Source: SZUA-36 sp964650905 (GTDB lineage: Bacteria; Pseudomonadota; Gammaproteobacteria; Xanthomonadales; SZUA-36). Taken from it: 62,732 nt of DNA. The notes under the pieces were generated by a model. That model ran no database searches, was not told the DNA's origin, and saw nothing but the letters and a program-made list of their open reading frames with translations. The stretch spans positions 1 through 62,732 of the forward strand of contig CAZYVH010000006.1 in NCBI GenBank assembly GCA_964650905.1, read 5' to 3'. Shown piece by piece: positions 43,852-52,608 of the stretch. How positions within the stretch are numbered: the stretch's first letter is position 1; the number at the start of each line of letters is the position of its first letter. A program made the position numbers and the translations under genes.

Positions 43852-45810
43852 ATGGAGAAAAAGACATTAACGGTGGATCAAGCTCTTGTCCTCGCACAAT
43901 CTCATGCAACAAAAGGTGAAGAGGGAAAGGCCCGGCAGCTTTATTTAATGATTTTGGCTAAATTCCCTATGAATAAAAAGGCCAAAGAAGGCCTTGAGGC
44001 AATAGAGAAAAATTCAGCTCAGAAAACCCAAGGAGACCTGAAGCCGTTAATAGATCGGCTAATTGCACTATACTCCGGTGGCAGGTTAAAAGATGCTTTA
44101 AGTGAGGCAAAGCGACTGTCTAACGCTCACACAGATGCTCCATTTCTACATAATATTATAGCTGCCTGTCATGTTGGTTTGGGTCAGCCAGAGGCTGCGG
44201 TGATGAGCTATAAGCAGGCCCTGGCGATCAAACCTGATTATGTGGAGGTGCACAATAATCTCGGCACGACCCTGGCTGATCAAGGACATCTGGACGCAGC
44301 GGTTGCGAGCTTTGAACGGGCATTGCAGATCAAACCTGATTACGTAGAGGCACATCACAATCTTGGTCATATTTTCAGTGTGCTCGAACAGTTTGATACA
44401 GCGATTTCAAGTTATAAACGAGTGCTGGAAATCAGACCTGAGCAGCTCGAAGCACATAACAACCTCGGAGTCATTTTCAGGCATACGGGCCAGATGGATG
44501 AAGCCGTTGCAAGTTTTAAACGGGCTCTGGAGATCAAACCCGATTATGTCGAGGCTCATAACAACCTTGGTAACGTCTTCAGGGAACTTGGACAAGCAGA
44601 TGCAGCGATTGCGAGCTTTAAGCAGGCCTTGGAAATTAAGCCAGACTGCGCAGAGGCACATAGCAATCTCGGTTGCATTTTCGGTGATCTCGCACAACCG
44701 GACGCAGAGATAGCCAGTTATCAACGGGCACTTGAAGTCAATCCAGCCTTTGCAGAAGCGCATTACTACCTGAGTCTCCATAAAGCATTCAAGCCGGGTG
44801 ATAAACACATAGCACTCATGGAGCATCTGCTGTCGGATTCAAACTCGAGTGATGCTGAGCGCACCCATCTTTGTTTTGCACTGGCTGAGGCTTACGAAGA
44901 TTTAGGTGACTACAATGTATTTTTTAATTATCTGACTCAAGCCAACGGTCTTCGCAAAAAAACCACGCGCTATGACATTGATAGCAGCAAGCGGTTTTTT
45001 TCAGTAATTAAAGACGTCTTTAATACCCAAAAAGATTCCTTCAGTGCCGCACCGACTGACGATCATTCAGCGTTACGGCCTGTCTTCATTGTTGGGATGC
45101 CTCGCTCGGGTACAACATTGGTGGAACAAATTCTGGCCAGTCACACGAAAGTATTTGGTGCCGGCGAGCTGAAAACCATGGGTAGAATAATGGATTCGAA
45201 TTTGTCACCACCCGCGGAACGAGTCGTCGGCCAGCGAAACAAGTCGGTTAGCAACATTGATATTGACACCATACGCGGTGCTTATCGTGATGCGCTGGCT
45301 GAGTTAAGAGTTCCCGAAAAAATCATAACAGACAAGATGCCTTCAAATTTTCGATGGATCGGATTCATACTATCTGCATTTCCAGCTGCGAAAATCATCA
45401 ATCTGAACCGAGATGCCATGGCCACATGTTGGTCAATTTACAGGCGTTTGTTTGCCAGCAAAGGTCTTGCGTATGCATACGATATGGTGGACCTGGCGCA
45501 GTACTATAAGCTTTACATTGACCTGATGTCATTTTGGCGAGAGCAATTCCCGCATAAAATCTATGACATCTGTTACGAGGATTTAACCAAAAACCAGGTG
45601 AAAGAGACCCGTAAACTCCTGGAATACTGTAACCTGGACTGGGAAGAAAGCTGTCTCAACTTCCACAAGACGCAACGCCCGGTCAGAACAGCAAGTACCG
45701 CTCAAGTTCGACAAAAAATGTACCAGGGGAGTTCTGAGGCCTGGAAAAAATACGAGACACACCTGGAACCTTTGATAAAGTCGTTAGGCTATCAAGTTTC
45801 AAAAATGTAG
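43852..45810 (+). CDS. TPR repeat protein with C-terminal sulfotransferase domain
   Basis: The 652-residue protein has a helical N-terminus, then about six TPRs of 34 residues between about 115 and 320 (each with a form of SYKQALAIKPDYVEVHNNLG). A sulfotransferase domain follows: VFIVGMPRSGTTLVEQIL near 415 binds the PAPS 5'-phosphosulfate, and a later INLNRDAMATCWS segment fits the 3'-phosphate site. The near-identical repeats give a 102-base period in the DNA. It probably transfers sulfate to a polymer or protein recognised by the TPRs (inference). ATG at 43852 was chosen; the GTG at 43816 falls in the repeat. Confidence 0.85.
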   Translation: MEKKTLTVDQALVLAQSHATKGEEGKARQLYLMILAKFPMNKKAKEGLEAIEKNSAQKTQGDLKPLIDRLIALYSGGRLKDALSEAKRLSNAHTDAPFLHNIIAACHVGLGQPEAAVMSYKQALAIKPDYVEVHNNLGTTLADQGHLDAAVASFERALQIKPDYVEAHHNLGHIFSVLEQFDTAISSYKRVLEIRPEQLEAHNNLGVIFRHTGQMDEAVASFKRALEIKPDYVEAHNNLGNVFRELGQADAAIASFKQALEIKPDCAEAHSNLGCIFGDLAQPDAEIASYQRALEVNPAFAEAHYYLSLHKAFKPGDKHIALMEHLLSDSNSSDAERTHLCFALAEAYEDLGDYNVFFNYLTQANGLRKKTTRYDIDSSKRFFSVIKDVFNTQKDSFSAAPTDDHSALRPVFIVGMPRSGTTLVEQILASHTKVFGAGELKTMGRIMDSNLSPPAERVVGQRNKSVSNIDIDTIRGAYRDALAELRVPEKIITDKMPSNFRWIGFILSAFPAAKIINLNRDAMATCWSIYRRLFASKGLAYAYDMVDLAQYYKLYIDLMSFWREQFPHKIYDICYEDLTKNQVKETRKLLEYCNLDWEESCLNFHKTQRPVRTASTAQVRQKMYQGSSEAWKKYETHLEPLIKSLGYQVSKM

Positions 45811-45859
45811 TCTGCGGGCCATCATGAAATCTCTGCATATGACAAAAGGTGTTTCCCGA

Positions 45860-45896
45860 GGCACTTCCCCACAGCTAAACTGTGCCACTCTTTTTT
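45860..45896 (+). terminator. Possible intrinsic terminator after the TPR-sulfotransferase gene
   Basis: GGCAC (45860-45864) can pair with GTGCC (45882-45886), or CACAG (45870-45874) with CTGTG (45880-45884). A run of six T follows at 45891-45896. The stem is short, so strength is doubtful. Confidence 0.4.
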
Positions 45897-46057
45897 AGTT
45901 TCAGGGCCATACCCGGGAACTGCACTGACCACGGGCGGGATTTGGTACAAAGCGAATTGTTCGAAGCAATGCGTTGTACCTGTTTTCAGGATGAAACTTC
46001 CAGCCAGCCACGGTAAAATGTCGCGCTTTTGTGACGTTTATTACAGAGAATCACGCT

Positions 46058-47170
46058 ATGAAAAACTACAAAATCGCGCTGTTGGCGGGAGATGGGATCG
46101 GCCCGGAAATTATGCGGGAGGCCATTAAGATCCTGAAGCTGATTGAAGAGCGAAATGATGTTTGTTTTGAGCTGAATCATGCTGATTTTGGCGCTGCTGC
46201 CTATTTCAAGTGCGGTCATCCTTTTCCTGCCAAAAGCATGGCGATCTGTGATGAGGCCGACGCTATTATCAAGGGCCCGATTGGTCTTGGACATGAAGAG
46301 TCCAGGCAAATCCCGGTCGATATGCGACCCGAGCGGGGTGCCCTGCTGCCGTTACGCAAACGTTACAACACCTTTGCCAATTTCCGCCCTGTTTTCCTGC
46401 CAAGAACACTGGGACATTTCTCGCCATTGAAACCTGAGATCATTGGTGCAGGCATTGATCTGATAATGGTTCGCGAGTTGGTGGGTGGTTTGTACTTCGG
46501 TGCAAAGGAAGTGGGCGTGAACGAGCAGGGTTTGCGCTATGTGAAAGAGACCCTTGAATATGACGAGCAGCAGATACGGCAGATCATGCACGAAGCACTT
46601 CGGTTGTCCATGCGCCGTAAAAAGATATTGCACAATATACACAAGAGCAATGTGCTGAAATCCAGCGTGCTGTGGAACGAGGTGTTGAGTGAGGTTGCCA
46701 GCGAGTATCCACAGGTTGAGATCAGGCACATCCTGGTCGATGCAGCGGCCACCCAGTTATGTCTCAATCCCTGCCAGTTTGATGTCATGGTGATGGAGAA
46801 CATGTTCGGTGATATTCTCAGTGATCAGGCAGGTGGTATTCTGGGCTCCCTGGGCCTCATGCCATCAGCGTGTAAGGGTCCTGAGAAAAGTTACTACGAA
46901 CCGTCACACGGTTCGGCGCCCGATATTGCCGGCAAAGATATTGCCAACCCGTATTCCATGATTGGTTCGGTGGCGATGATGCTGGAAGACAGCTTTGCAA
47001 TGCCCCGGGAATCAAAAAATGTCTGGAACGCGATGCAGAGCGTATTCGCCGACGGTTATTCAACACCGGACTTATCAAAGCCCGGCAGTGATGTGAAGAT
47101 GATCAAGACCGACGAGTTTGGCGATAAAGTCGTGGCAGCACTCAGGGAAATGCCAACTAGTGTGGTGTAA
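46058..47170 (+). CDS. leuB: 3-isopropylmalate dehydrogenase-like protein
   Basis: Oxidises and decarboxylates 3-isopropylmalate to 2-oxoisocaproate in leucine synthesis. The 370-residue protein has the beta-decarboxylating dehydrogenase fold: ALLAGDGIGPEIM, the RELVGGLYFG loop, then VMENMFGDILSDQAGGILGSLG (parts: MENMFGDILSDQ, GGILGSLGLMPSA) and EPSHGSAPDIAGK. Some details differ from common LeuB, such as RPERGALLPLRKRYNTF. The family also includes isocitrate and tartrate dehydrogenases, but the leuC, leuD and leuA genes next door support leuB. It is on the opposite strand from them and convergent with leuA. Confidence 0.82.
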   Translation: MKNYKIALLAGDGIGPEIMREAIKILKLIEERNDVCFELNHADFGAAAYFKCGHPFPAKSMAICDEADAIIKGPIGLGHEESRQIPVDMRPERGALLPLRKRYNTFANFRPVFLPRTLGHFSPLKPEIIGAGIDLIMVRELVGGLYFGAKEVGVNEQGLRYVKETLEYDEQQIRQIMHEALRLSMRRKKILHNIHKSNVLKSSVLWNEVLSEVASEYPQVEIRHILVDAAATQLCLNPCQFDVMVMENMFGDILSDQAGGILGSLGLMPSACKGPEKSYYEPSHGSAPDIAGKDIANPYSMIGSVAMMLEDSFAMPRESKNVWNAMQSVFADGYSTPDLSKPGSDVKMIKTDEFGDKVVAALREMPTSVV

Positions 47171-47257
47171 CGTATAAATGGCACATATCAGCGTGTCGAG
47201 AAGCCATTAGCTGCCAGGCGGGTCTCGCAGGGAATGGCTTGTCCTTTCCAAGACACA

Positions 47258-48799
47258 CTACTCGCTGATTTCACGCTCATGCAATTGCAGATTGATCATT
47301 CGAAGTGTTGCCAATATTGAGGCAAAAACCTGGTTGGAATGCAAGCCGCGGGTCTTTATTTCACGTTTGCCACAATCCCAGGTAATGACACATTCGGTCA
47401 GGGCGTTGGTGTGCCCACCTTTGGGTATACGCACTTCGTAATCCAACAACGTGGGTAATTGATAGTTTTTTGATGCCATCACTTTTTTTATGGCAAACAT
47501 AAAAGCATCGTAACCACCGTTGCCGGCGCCCGAGGCCTGCTGTATGTCGCCATCGATATCCACACGGATGCTCGTCGTGGACTCCAGGTCGAGACCACTG
47601 GTAACAGAGCAATTGAGCAATTTGATGTGGTGATAATTTTTACTTTCAAGTACTTCTGCGATGATAAAAGGCAAATCTTCAATAGTAATTTGCTCTTTTG
47701 AATCACCCAGCTTTACCACCCTCGCCAGGACTTTTTTCTGGTCTTCTACAGACAGGTTAAGCCCCAACACTTCAAGGTTCTTTGCGAGGGATGCCTTGCC
47801 ACTCATCTTGCCAAGCGCGTAACTACGGGTGCGGGCAAAACGTTCCGGTGTGAGTCTGTTTTCGTAGAGACCAGCTTTCTGGTCGCCGTCCGCGTGTATT
47901 CCAGCGGTTTGTGTGAAAACATCCGCTCCCACAACGGGGGCATTGGCCGGTACCCGCTTGCCGGAAAAAGTCTCCACCATGTTACTCAGGTGCACCATAA
48001 AACTTTCATCAATGGATAAATTCATATTCAGCTTATCGCGCAAAACCACACATATTTCCGGCAACGAGGCATTACCGGCTCTCTCACCCAGACAATTGAC
48101 CGTGCAATGCACCGAATTGATGCCAGCGCGCACCGCCGCCATGACATTGGCGGTAGCCAGACCATAATCGTTGTGTGGGTGGAAATCGAATTGTTGTTCC
48201 GGATATCGCTGACACATTTCACCGAGGCTTTCAAACACCTCTTCTGGTGACATGACACCCAGTGTGTCGGGCAACATAAAATGCCTGATACCACTGTCTT
48301 GCAGTTGATCCATCATACTGAAAACGTAGTCGCGGCTATCGCGGTAGCCGTTTGACCAGTCTTCAAGGTAAGCATTAACAACCAGACCTTTGTGTTTTGC
48401 ATACTCGACTGTCTGCAAAATGTCCGCCACGTGCTGGTCCAGTGATTTGCCCAATTGCTCGCGGCAATGTTTTTCGCTACCCTTGGTCAACAGATTGAGT
48501 ACCCGACCTTGCGCCTGCACAACCCAATCTACACTCTTCTTGTGGTCTACAAAACCCAGCACTTCAATCCGGTCCGCCAGACCCTGCTCCTGCGCCCACT
48601 GGTTGATGTGGGTAACTGCCTCCATTTCCCCACGCGAAACACGTGCGGAGGCTATTTCGATACGGTCAACTTTGAGTAATTGCAATAGCGCCTGCGCTAT
48701 GTTCATCTTCTCAGCAGGTGAGAACGATACACTCTGGGTCTGCTCGCCATCACGCAATGTCGTATCCAATATCTGGATATGTCGGCCACTAGTCTGCAT
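47258..48799 (-). CDS. leuA: 2-isopropylmalate synthase-like (LeuA/citramalate synthase family)
   Basis: Condenses acetyl-CoA with 2-oxoisovalerate, the first step of leucine synthesis. The 513-residue protein has the HMGL-type TIM barrel, ILDTTLRDGEQTQSVSF at the start, DFHPHNDYGLA with the metal His pair, GERAGNASL, and TQTAGIHADGD. A C-terminal LeuA dimer/regulatory domain follows (about 380-505). The sequence resembles the variant I recall from Bacteroidota more than the E. coli enzyme; citramalate synthase activity is an alternative. It starts within a copy of the dispersed motif. The spacing to leuD upstream is about 200 bases. Confidence 0.8.
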   Translation of the reverse strand: MQTSGRHIQILDTTLRDGEQTQSVSFSPAEKMNIAQALLQLLKVDRIEIASARVSRGEMEAVTHINQWAQEQGLADRIEVLGFVDHKKSVDWVVQAQGRVLNLLTKGSEKHCREQLGKSLDQHVADILQTVEYAKHKGLVVNAYLEDWSNGYRDSRDYVFSMMDQLQDSGIRHFMLPDTLGVMSPEEVFESLGEMCQRYPEQQFDFHPHNDYGLATANVMAAVRAGINSVHCTVNCLGERAGNASLPEICVVLRDKLNMNLSIDESFMVHLSNMVETFSGKRVPANAPVVGADVFTQTAGIHADGDQKAGLYENRLTPERFARTRSYALGKMSGKASLAKNLEVLGLNLSVEDQKKVLARVVKLGDSKEQITIEDLPFIIAEVLESKNYHHIKLLNCSVTSGLDLESTTSIRVDIDGDIQQASGAGNGGYDAFMFAIKKVMASKNYQLPTLLDYEVRIPKGGHTNALTECVITWDCGKREIKTRGLHSNQVFASILATLRMINLQLHEREISE

Positions 48800-48809
48800 A
48801 TTTCACCAA
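48790..48809 (-). repeat. Dispersed motif, copy D, at the leuA start
   Basis: On the minus strand: TTGGTGAAATATGCAGACTA. The ATG in it is the leuA start codon, and GGTGA could serve as its ribosome site. Confidence 0.5.
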
Positions 48810-49003
48810 TATCCCGGATGATTTCTCTCGACAGATGTGATTGGACACCCGCCCGGACTGAAACCAGTGTCCAAAACACTGTTGTAAACTGCCATTTGAT
48901 TCAACTGATTCACGCATGGTTAATGAGGACGGGTACCGAGTGCCAAGATATTCATGCGCGTCATCATCGTGTTTGCCCTAAAGCGAGGATACCATGTTGG
49001 CGA

Positions 49004-49621
49004 TCAGGCATCCTTCCACAACCAGGGCAGTGTTTGCTTCTGATGTTGTTCAAATGCTGTAATTTTGTCCTCGTTCTTGAGCGTTACACCAATATCATCA
49101 AAACCATTAAGCAAATTCTCCTTGCGGAAGGCCTCAATCTCAAAATTGAAGTCGTTTCCAGCCGGCGTGGTGACTTTCTGATTTTCCAGATCAATCGCAA
49201 ATTTCACACCCTCATTGTCAGTGATTTCGGTCATCAGGTCAGCAAGTTTTTCGCTGTCAACAACCAGCGGTAATATACTGTTTTTAAAGCAGTTACTGTA
49301 AAATATATCGGCAAAACTACTGGAAATAATGGTATTGAATCCATAGTCGGCAATGGCCCAGGGCGCGTGCTCACGGGAAGAACCGCAACCGAAGTTGTCA
49401 CCGGCAACCAATATGCGGGCACCTTTAAATGCCGGATTATTTAGTTCAAATGACGGGTTTTCGCTACCGTCCGCTAAGAAGCGCCAGTCGTGGAACAGGT
49501 GTGCGCCAAAGCCGGTGCGCTCGACTTTCTTCAGAAACTGTTTGGGTATAATTTGATCAGTGTCTACATTGTTGCGGTTCATTAATGCCACGATACTTTC
49601 GTGATTCTGGTAGGGTTCCAT
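49004..49621 (-). CDS. leuD: 3-isopropylmalate dehydratase small subunit
   Basis: Swivel domain of isopropylmalate isomerase, working with LeuC. The 205-residue protein has NRNNVDTDQIIPKQFLK, then LVAGDNFGCGSSREHAPWA, the family signature, and FADIFYSNCFKNSILP. It lies 21 bases after leuC, in the same direction, so they form an operon. Length matches the usual 200 residues. Confidence 0.96.
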   Translation of the reverse strand: MEPYQNHESIVALMNRNNVDTDQIIPKQFLKKVERTGFGAHLFHDWRFLADGSENPSFELNNPAFKGARILVAGDNFGCGSSREHAPWAIADYGFNTIISSSFADIFYSNCFKNSILPLVVDSEKLADLMTEITDNEGVKFAIDLENQKVTTPAGNDFNFEIEAFRKENLLNGFDDIGVTLKNEDKITAFEQHQKQTLPWLWKDA

Positions 49622-49642
49622 AATATTTTCAATCCGTAAATT

Positions 49643-51037
49643 CTATTTGCTGATATCGACAAATCTGCCGGCTGCTGCTGCAGCGGCGGCCATCGCAGGT
49701 GAGACCAGGTGGGTCCTTCCTCCTTTACCCTGGCGCCCTTCAAAGTTCCGGTTGGAAGTGGATGCACAACGCTCACCTTCTGCGAGTTCGTCGCCGTTCA
49801 TGGCCAGGCACATTGAGCAACCGGGATCACGCCATTCCCAGCCTGCATCCAGGAAAATTTTGTCCAGGCCTTCTTTTTCTGCCTGCGCTTTTACATGGTA
49901 GGAACCCGGCACGGCGATGGCGGTAACGCCTTTTGCCACCGTGGTGCCCCTGGCCACTTTGGCGGCAGAACGAAAATCATCTATACGACCATTGGTACAC
50001 GAACCAATAAAAGCGTAATCAATCTCAATATCCGTAATCCTGGTGCCCGCTTCAAGGCCCATATAGTGCAGGGCGTTCTTGCAAGCCAAGGCCTTTTTGT
50101 CATCACTGAAGCTGTCGGGACCGGGTACACGGGCGTTGGCCGCTGCCACCTGCTCGGGCGATGTCCCCCAGGAAACCTGCGGGGCGATGTCATCAGCCTG
50201 CAATATTACGGTGGTATCAAACTGTGCATCGGCGTCGCTGGGCAGGCTCTTCCAATAGTTCAGTGCGAGCTGCCAGTCGTCCCCGCCGGGTGCAAATTCT
50301 CTGCCCTCAAGATAGTCAAAGGTTTTTTGATCCGGTGCCACCAGGCCCGCCCTGGCGCCTGCTTCAATGGCCATGTTGCACAGTGTCATACGCCCTTCCA
50401 TGGAAAGTTCACGAATCGCTTCGCCGGCATACTCAATGACATGGCCAGTGCCACCGGCAGTGCCGATTTTCCCAATAATGGCCAGGGCGATATCCTTGGC
50501 GGTGCAATATTCCGACACGGCGCCTTCAATCTTCACCAACATCGATTTGGATTTTTCCTGGGGCAGCGTCTGGGTTGCCATCACGTGCTCAACTTCCGAG
50601 GTACCAATACCAAATGCCAATGCGCCAAAAGCGCCATGGGTGGCGGTGTGGCTATCGCCGCAAACCGTGACCATGCCGGGGTGTACGAATCCGTGCTCAG
50701 GTACAACGATATGAATAATGCCATTGTTAGCATTTTCCATGTCATACAAGTTCAGGCCATGTATCTTGCAATTGTCTATCATGGTGTCGACTTGTTTCCT
50801 GGCGACGGGGTCTGCAATCGGCTTGTCGCGATCCCTGGTGGGAACACAGTGATCCAGCGTCGCCAAAATACCATGCGGATTGCGTACCTTGCGATTGGCC
50901 AGCTTGAGACCCTCGAAAGCCTGTGGGCTGGTCACTTCGTGCATCAAATGCCGGTCCACATACAAAAGAGGGGCTTGTCCGGGTTGCTGGTGGACCAGGT
51001 GTGATTCCCAGATTTTTTCGTACATTGTCTTACTCAT
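49643..51037 (-). CDS. leuC: 3-isopropylmalate dehydratase large subunit
   Basis: Aconitase-family catalytic subunit that isomerises 2- to 3-isopropylmalate. The 464-residue protein carries the [4Fe-4S] Cys residues in FIGSCTNGRIDD and in DPGCSMCLAMN. Other marks are VCGDSHTATHGAFG and the end motif SNRNFEGRQG. Its start overlaps the end of the antitoxin-like gene by 8 bases, so translation may be coupled to it. Its strand order is antitoxin-like, leuC, leuD, then leuA. Confidence 0.96.
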   Translation of the reverse strand: MSKTMYEKIWESHLVHQQPGQAPLLYVDRHLMHEVTSPQAFEGLKLANRKVRNPHGILATLDHCVPTRDRDKPIADPVARKQVDTMIDNCKIHGLNLYDMENANNGIIHIVVPEHGFVHPGMVTVCGDSHTATHGAFGALAFGIGTSEVEHVMATQTLPQEKSKSMLVKIEGAVSEYCTAKDIALAIIGKIGTAGGTGHVIEYAGEAIRELSMEGRMTLCNMAIEAGARAGLVAPDQKTFDYLEGREFAPGGDDWQLALNYWKSLPSDADAQFDTTVILQADDIAPQVSWGTSPEQVAAANARVPGPDSFSDDKKALACKNALHYMGLEAGTRITDIEIDYAFIGSCTNGRIDDFRSAAKVARGTTVAKGVTAIAVPGSYHVKAQAEKEGLDKIFLDAGWEWRDPGCSMCLAMNGDELAEGERCASTSNRNFEGRQGKGGRTHLVSPAMAAAAAAAGRFVDISK

Positions 51038-51383
51038 AACTTTTCCGTCGATTATCTTTCTGATAAGTGGAGGTGACCCCAGGCAAGCAAGGAATTATGC
51101 ATCCATGAGGTTGCTTGTGCAATTGGCGGATGGCGTCAGTATCTAACAAGCTGTATCGTGTGTCTGTTTCCCACATCTCACCGCTCAAAAAAATGTCCTT
51201 GTCCAAGCGACTGATTTTATCTTTGTGCAGCCCAAGAAGCGTAGTTGCGTTAACATGATAGGGCACCAATTTGCTGACGGGCTTGCCATTCTTGGTGATC
51301 ACTATTTCATCACCGGTATTCTTCACTTCGTCCATCAGCTTAAGACACCGGGCTTTGAATTCAGAGGCTTTTATAGTTTGCAT
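51030..51383 (-). CDS. Phd/YefM-type antitoxin-like protein with extended C-terminus
   Basis: The 117-residue protein starts MQTIKASEFKARCLKLMDEV and continues DEIVITKNGKPVSKLVP, the classic Phd/YefM DNA-binding fold. A normal antitoxin would stop near residue 75-85 (GEMWETD). Here the frame continues for about 43 residues, beginning TRYSLLDTDAIRQL, which resembles the first strand of a PIN toxin (LLDTH...). No toxin gene follows; the frame ends 8 bases inside leuC. It may be a fused relic of a VapBC-like pair, or a leader gene for leuC. The start lies 140 bases from divergent hflK. Confidence 0.65.
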   Translation of the reverse strand: MQTIKASEFKARCLKLMDEVKNTGDEIVITKNGKPVSKLVPYHVNATTLLGLHKDKISRLDKDIFLSGEMWETDTRYSLLDTDAIRQLHKQPHGCIIPCLPGVTSTYQKDNRRKSYE

Positions 51384-51522
51384 GGTTCGGTCACAAACTT
51401 GATCCCCGGTCACAGATGCGCACCACTCAGCGAAGGTGCGTACTTTTGAAATCACACTACAAAGCCCCCATGTTAGCTTAGTCATACGCTTATGCATCAC
51501 CCAGACAACCAAAGGCAAACAC

Positions 51523-52608
51523 ATGCCATCAAACAATGGAAGTAACGGCCCTGATAATCCCTGGTCGCGCGGTACCAGACAACCCCCTGACATCGATCAA
51601 CTTCTTCAGCAGGGACAACGACAGCTCAAAAATCTGATGCCACGCGGTGGCCCGCGTGGTGTGATTGGGTTGGCCATCGTGGCATTCATCGTGCTGGGCG
51701 CATGGACCGCGTATTACACCGTGCCCAGTGACTCCGTGGCGGTCATACAGCGTTTTGGGAAGTATTTGAAAGACGTACCGCCGGGGTTGCATTTTAAACT
51801 CCCCCTGGGTATCGATGTGGCTTCCATCGTTCCGGTCAAACGGCAGTTGAAACAGGAATTTGGCTTTAGTACCCCAGGGGCCACCAACATTTATCAAAGC
51901 CCCCATCCCCAGGATGCCCAGCGGGAAACCCAGATGGTAACCGGTGATCTGAATGCGGCCCTGGTCGAGTGGGTGATTCAATACCGGATTGCTGATCCGG
52001 CGAAATTCCTGTTCGAAGTTCGAGATCCCAGTGAAACCCTGCGTTATGTTTCCGAATCGGTGATGCGGGAAGTGGTCGGCGATCGTACCGTCGATGAAGT
52101 GATTACCATTGGCCGCCAGGAAATCGAAAACGAGGCGCTGGTCAAAATGCAGTCCCTTGCCACCAAGTACGCCATGGGTATCAGCATTGACCAGGTCCAG
52201 TTGAAAAACATCAACCCACCCAGGCCGGTCCAGGAATCCTTCAACGAAGTCAACCAGGCGCAGCAGGAAAAGGAGAAGCTGATCAACGAGGCGCGGCGTG
52301 ATTACAACAAGGTGATTCCACTGGCGGAAGGTGAGAAAGACCAGCGCATTCGCGAGGCTGATGGTTATCGTCTGAAGCGGATCAACGAGGCCGAAGGTGA
52401 TGCAGCAAGATTTTCAGCCCTGCTGGCTGAATACGAGAAGGCCCCCGAGGTGACCCGGCGTCGTATTTATATCGAGACCATGCAGGCAGTTCTGCCGGGC
52501 ATACACTCGAAGGTCATCGTCGATGAATCGACCCGCAACCTGTTACCGTTGCTGAATCTGGGCGACCGGAAGCCGGTTGCGGGTTCACGCAGTGGAGAAA
52601 ACCAATGA
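51523..52608 (+). CDS. hflK: HflK, regulator of FtsH protease
   Basis: The 361-residue SPFH/band 7 protein sits in the inner membrane and, with HflC, forms a cage around FtsH. It has a glycine/proline-rich cytoplasmic start, one helix (about 48-66), the SPFH domain (YTVPSDSVAVIQRFGKY onward) and a long charged helical tail (EVNQAQQEKEKLINEARRDY region in parts: EVNQAQQEKE, INEARRDYNK). The ATG at 51523 was chosen; the longer frame to 51436 lacks the family start. The stop overlaps hflC by 4 bases (ATGA). The usual hfq-hflX neighbours are not here. Confidence 0.95.
   Translation: MPSNNGSNGPDNPWSRGTRQPPDIDQLLQQGQRQLKNLMPRGGPRGVIGLAIVAFIVLGAWTAYYTVPSDSVAVIQRFGKYLKDVPPGLHFKLPLGIDVASIVPVKRQLKQEFGFSTPGATNIYQSPHPQDAQRETQMVTGDLNAALVEWVIQYRIADPAKFLFEVRDPSETLRYVSESVMREVVGDRTVDEVITIGRQEIENEALVKMQSLATKYAMGISIDQVQLKNINPPRPVQESFNEVNQAQQEKEKLINEARRDYNKVIPLAEGEKDQRIREADGYRLKRINEAEGDAARFSALLAEYEKAPEVTRRRIYIETMQAVLPGIHSKVIVDESTRNLLPLLNLGDRKPVAGSRSGENQ

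Noticed and set aside
44200..44790. Regular 102-base repeats, considered as a CRISPR-like array
   Set aside because: The period and translation match TPR units in a coding gene, with no variable spacers.
49895..51004. A 369-codon plus-strand frame across leuC
   Set aside because: It is the exact antisense of leuC, which has strong family motifs and codon pattern; the antisense translation resembles nothing.
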